Shown piece after piece: positions 5,487 through 8,392 of a DNA stretch of 8,392 nucleotides (within the stretch, counting starts at the first letter, position 1; each line of letters starts with the position of its first letter). The stretch is from an uncultured Lacticaseibacillus sp. (GTDB lineage Bacteria > Bacillota > Bacilli > Lactobacillales > Lactobacillaceae). The stretch spans positions 1-8,392 of the forward strand of contig CAKQZO010000067.1 in assembly GCA_934293835.1 (NCBI GenBank), read 5' to 3'. A model generated the notes under the pieces. That model searched no databases and was not told the origin of the DNA. It was given only the letters and a program-made list of their open reading frames with translations. The translations under genes were made by a program, and so were the position numbers.

Positions 5487-8222
5487 TTATTCCATGATTT
5501 TGCTCTTTTTGGAGACGGCGTGCATCTTGTCGATCAGTGGCCGGATCGGTCCTTTGAGGAATAAGCCCCCGAAGAAGAAGATGAGGCCGAATAAGGCAAG
5601 ATGCCAGAGATCTGACACGAGGTTGGGCCAGTAGATGCCGCCAACGGTTTCACGCAAGGCGTTGACCGCGTAGGTGAATGGTAGCCAAGGGTTGATCATC
5701 TGGAAGAATTTACCCGAAAGCACGACCGGGAAGTTCCCACCAGCACCGGAGATGGAAAGCACCAAGATGATGATGCCTATCCCTTTACCGATGTTACCGA
5801 ACAAGGCGATCAGGCTGTACAAGATCGAGACGAAGATCACCGATAGTCCCATGGCAAACAGAATATACAGTGGCTTGTTGACGACGTAAGTGCCGATCAA
5901 GAAAATATTGCCGAGGGCAGCGATCAAGCCTTGGCCCATGCCTAAGCCGACAAAGGTCAGCCACCGCGCGATGTATTGCTGCTTGACCGTGGCGGCTTGT
6001 AATTCTTCCGGTAGGTGATATTCGGTGATTAAGATCGCACCGAGTAATAGCGCACCGACCCAGATACATAAGGCGAGGTAAAAGGGTGCGGATTGTGACC
6101 CATAGGTGGGAATCGGGTAGAGGGATTTCTGGTTGAGCGCCACCGGATTGGCGAGAAAATCGGCCTCTTTGCCAGCGTCGCGGCGCAGTAGCTTCATTAA
6201 GGCGGCGAGATCAACTGATTGTTCGCCTTTTTTGATTGCGGTCGCACTTTTTTGGATGGCGGTCTTCAACGTCGGCCAGTCAGACTGGATTAGCTCGTGC
6301 GCGTCGTTCAGCCCAGAAGCCAGCACCGGCATTTTGTTGTTCGCCAGGTCTAGCGAACTGGTGAGTTCTTTTTCGAGTGCTGGCAGGTCGTTGTTGACGA
6401 AGGCGGTCGCGGTTTTGAGTTTTGCCTTCAGCGTTGGGAAGTCGTTTTGGTAAAGCTCGGCGACGGTGTTGATACCGCCGGTGATCTGATTCATGTGCCC
6501 GTTCAACAAGTCGTTGGCATCGGCCAACTCTTGTTTCAAGGCGGGGAGTTCTTTTTGGGCTTTCAAGAGCACTGTCTGGGCTTGGTGCAAGAGGCTCTTG
6601 GTGTTTTTCAAGAGGCTTGGCATCTGCGGCAAGACCTTGGTGTTGATGTCTGCCAGCGTGGTGCTAGCGGCGTTCAAGACGCGCTTGAACTGGTCAATCA
6701 GGTGCTGCACGCTGGTTGCTAGGCCCAGATTCTGTAAGGCCGTCGCGTCTTGTGTGAACGTGTCTGCCGTTTGTTCTAGCGCGGCGAGGCGGCTTTGAAT
6801 CTCGGCGGTTGACAGGTTAGGCAAGGCGGTGGCGAGCGCATCGGCTTGTGAGGAGACGCGCGTGGCCACGGTGCTGATGGCTTGCAGGCGCTGGATCGCC
6901 TGATTCAAGCTGGTATCATCGGCGCCTGTATTCAAGGCATTATAGCTTGTTTGTAGCTGTTGCAAGGCCGCGGCCAACTTGGTCGCCGCCGTCGCGGTGT
7001 TAGCTTGGCGCGTGGCGGTTTGCTTCAGCAGTGTCGCGATGGCTGCTTTTGTCTCTGCTGTTGTCTGGGATTGGTCGAGGTCTGCGAGCTTGGCGTTGAT
7101 TGTGGCGAGGTCTTGTCCGAGGGTCGTGCTGGCGGTTTGAATCATGGTCAAGCCGGCGGTGGTGGCATGGTCGACGATTGTCAGTCCGGATTCGACTTGG
7201 GGGATAACTTCAGATTTGGTCGTGCCGACCGCAGCTTGGGCCTGTTTGCCGAAGTTTTCGAGATCTGGCAAGGTGCCGTCGATGCTATCGATGGCTTTGA
7301 GGCCTTGATTGGTCACGCCAAGTGCTTTTTGGATGCCAGATTCGAGTTGTGAGAAGTTGTCATTGACGAGTTGGAGCTGACGGCCGGCGTTTTTGACTTC
7401 TGGCAATTTGCCTTGCACTTGGACGGCTAGCTGGCCTGCCGAGTCTGCCAGTGGCAGGTAGGCGTTCGCCTTGGTGAGCTTGGCGGCCATCTGATTGACC
7501 TCAGGCAAGTAGTCCGCCATAGCGTTCGCCTCGTCGAGCTTCTTTTGGATGCTGGGCAGCCGTTTGCGGACCGTTTCGACCTCGTTGAGGTAACTCTCAA
7601 TTGTCGGCAATTGGTCATTGGTTTTCGTGACAAGGCTGGCGAAGCGGCGAATCAGCGGCAGGTTGTTGTCGAGCTGGATGCCGGCCTTGTTGAATTCGGT
7701 CATCAGTGTCTTGGCAACGGTATCGACGAATTGAGTCGAGATCGTGGATTGCAACGTCGTGGCACCACTAGCGGTGATTTTTGGGGCGATCGCGTTAACC
7801 TTCTCGTTGACATAATAGTCGAGCTGCGGTTTCTTGACCTTGCCTTCGACGATCGTCAGCAGGTCTTTGGAGAAGGACTGAGGCACGACGATCCCAGCGT
7901 AGTATTTTCCAGACTGGACCCCGTCAACCACGGCTTTTTTGGAGTGGACAAACCGCCAGCCGAGTTTTTTATTCTGATGCAGTTCGGAGACGAGCTCTGA
8001 GCCGATGGCCACTTTTTGGTGGTTGAAGGTCGCCGCTTGGTCGTCGGAATACACAGCGACGGTCAACTCTTGGGTGTTGCTGTAAGGATCCCACAGCGCC
8101 CAGACGTTGAACCAGCAATACAGCGACGGAATCACGACTAAGGCAAGCACCAAAAGAAAGGCCGGGGGGCTTTTCAAAAGTCTACGCCAGTCGAGTACGA
8201 ACAGTTTTCCAATAGTACGCAT
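5487..8222 (-). CDS. yhgE: YhgE/Pip family membrane protein with long ectodomain
   Basis: At 911 residues it is close to lactococcal Pip (901) and longer than B. subtilis YhgE (about 775). One N-terminal membrane segment (about 21-41, then CWFNVWALWDPYSNT) is followed by the family's conserved first domain (LTVAVYSDD 53-61, YYAGIVVPQSFSKDL 107-121). A helical, mostly external region spans roughly 180-690. The C-terminal ABC-2-like membrane domain has segments near 713-733, 756-777, 784-804, 813-831 and 870-888, with GNFPV (829-833) and NPWLPFTYAVNALRE (845-859). Relatives serve as phage receptors (Pip, YueB) or type VII secretion parts (EsaA); no other type VII gene is visible here, so the role stays open. 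GGAGG (complement of 8229-8233) lies 6 nt before the ATG. Proline-phased repeats of 17 and 18 residues are described in the findings. Confidence 0.9.
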   Translation of the reverse strand: MRTIGKLFVLDWRRLLKSPPAFLLVLALVVIPSLYCWFNVWALWDPYSNTQELTVAVYSDDQAATFNHQKVAIGSELVSELHQNKKLGWRFVHSKKAVVDGVQSGKYYAGIVVPQSFSKDLLTIVEGKVKKPQLDYYVNEKVNAIAPKITASGATTLQSTISTQFVDTVAKTLMTEFNKAGIQLDNNLPLIRRFASLVTKTNDQLPTIESYLNEVETVRKRLPSIQKKLDEANAMADYLPEVNQMAAKLTKANAYLPLADSAGQLAVQVQGKLPEVKNAGRQLQLVNDNFSQLESGIQKALGVTNQGLKAIDSIDGTLPDLENFGKQAQAAVGTTKSEVIPQVESGLTIVDHATTAGLTMIQTASTTLGQDLATINAKLADLDQSQTTAETKAAIATLLKQTATRQANTATAATKLAAALQQLQTSYNALNTGADDTSLNQAIQRLQAISTVATRVSSQADALATALPNLSTAEIQSRLAALEQTADTFTQDATALQNLGLATSVQHLIDQFKRVLNAASTTLADINTKVLPQMPSLLKNTKSLLHQAQTVLLKAQKELPALKQELADANDLLNGHMNQITGGINTVAELYQNDFPTLKAKLKTATAFVNNDLPALEKELTSSLDLANNKMPVLASGLNDAHELIQSDWPTLKTAIQKSATAIKKGEQSVDLAALMKLLRRDAGKEADFLANPVALNQKSLYPIPTYGSQSAPFYLALCIWVGALLLGAILITEYHLPEELQAATVKQQYIARWLTFVGLGMGQGLIAALGNIFLIGTYVVNKPLYILFAMGLSVIFVSILYSLIALFGNIGKGIGIIILVLSISGAGGNFPVVLSGKFFQMINPWLPFTYAVNALRETVGGIYWPNLVSDLWHLALFGLIFFFGGLFLKGPIRPLIDKMHAVSKKSKIME
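6273..6545 (-). repeat. 18-residue proline-phased repeats in YhgE
   Basis: In the distal ectodomain, prolines P560, P596, P614, P632 and P650 are spaced at 18 residues or a multiple of it; the missing step is N578. Each unit reads roughly D-[LFMW]-P-x-L-x-x-x-L-x-x-A with N or D near the end. Another proline, P535, lies 25 residues before (18 plus one heptad). The units look like helices broken at regular proline turns. Confidence 0.8.
7350..7658 (-). repeat. 17-residue proline-phased repeats in YhgE
   Basis: In the proximal ectodomain, P189, P206, P223, P240, P257 and P274 are exactly 17 residues apart and each is preceded by L. The next step is S291. The residues between are amphipathic and rich in A, K, E, Q and N, as in a helical stalk. 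The DNA copies have diverged, so the period is kept at protein level. Confidence 0.85.
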
Positions 8223-8249
8223 TTTTATCCTCCGAGATTTTTATTAATA

Positions 8250-8280
8250 CTATCATGAATTCTTCGGTATCGAAAGTCGA
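8250..8280 (-). promoter_or_regulatory. Possible yhgE promoter
   Basis: Read on the minus strand, TCGACT (complement of about 8275-8280) and CATGAT (about 8252-8257) are 17 bp apart; the -35 matches 4 of 6 positions and the -10 matches 4 of 6. A 12-bp near-palindrome, TTCGGTATCGAA (8263-8274), lies in the spacer and could be an operator. No regulator gene is adjacent within the window. The assignment is weak. Confidence 0.25.
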
Positions 8281-8300
8281 GACTGATCGAGGTGGAAATC

Positions 8301-8392
8301 AAAAAGGGGCTGTGAAAAAGGCGGTTTTGGTACCGACGGATAGCCTAAGCAGACGCTGGGTCCGAACTTTGGACCTAGTGTCTGGTGTAGCT
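8301..8392 (-). other. Structured intergenic element with T-run tail, cut by window end
   Basis: A hairpin of 13 bp (arms 8351-8363 and 8371-8383, two G-T pairs, 7-nt loop) can extend by one more pair, and partial pairing continues outward (AGC 8342-8344 with GCT 8390-8392). A second, alternative stem pairs 8307-8313 with 8340-8346 (two G-T pairs) and encloses CGGT/ACCG (8322-8325 with 8332-8335). On the minus strand this ends in CCCC and TTTTT (complement of 8301-8305), like an intrinsic terminator of an upstream minus-strand gene or small RNA. No reading frame is seen here. It may instead be a dispersed intergenic repeat of the kind common in lactobacilli; that is inference. Confidence 0.4.

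Noticed and set aside
5328..5564. Plus-strand frame of 78 codons across the convergent junction
   Set aside because: It overlaps the HicB-like gene, reads through the inverted repeat and into antisense yhgE, and has no ribosome site.
7545..8000. Plus-strand open frame of 151 codons inside yhgE
   Set aside because: It lies antisense to the well-supported yhgE reading frame and has no recognisable motifs.

Overview
The window looks like the chromosome of a fairly GC-rich member of the Lactobacillaceae (Lacticaseibacillus- or Schleiferilactobacillus-like; this placement is inferred from protein similarity and base composition only). The gene order purR - (insert) - glmU - prs is a Firmicutes housekeeping neighbourhood. 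In Bacillus subtilis purR and glmU-prs are separated by yabJ and spoVG. Here a membrane-protein gene of the VanZ-RDD type occupies that slot.

Layout. Positions 1-312 hold no gene. They contain a hairpin-rich stretch (1-100), an 18-bp perfect palindrome with the CGAA/TTCG core of a PurR box (185-202), and a perfect TATAAT -10 element (243-248). purR (313-1161) overlaps the vanZ-RDD gene (1158-2300) by 4 bp, so the two form a translationally coupled operon, closed by a very strong intrinsic terminator (2308-2350). glmU (2431-3819) has its own good promoter and a terminator. A second terminator follows and abuts an extended -10 promoter for prs (CDS 4064-5038). The prs leader carries a second, identical Shine-Dalgarno context in front of a possible 15-codon leader peptide. 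After the prs terminator lies a small orphan HicB-like gene (5165-5413). It converges on a large minus-strand gene of the YhgE/Pip family (5487-8222) across a 24-bp-arm inverted repeat. Positions 8223-8392 hold the yhgE ribosome site, a possible promoter, and a structured element cut by the window end.

How the genes relate. Prs makes PRPP, the metabolite sensed by the purine regulator PurR. GlmU makes UDP-GlcNAc for the cell wall. The VanZ-RDD protein and YhgE are membrane proteins of the envelope, so the region mixes nucleotide and envelope functions. Most of it is ordinary core genome. The least expected items are the prs leader arrangement and the exact 17- and 18-residue proline-phased repeats in the YhgE ectodomain. 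No clearly new multi-gene system is visible.
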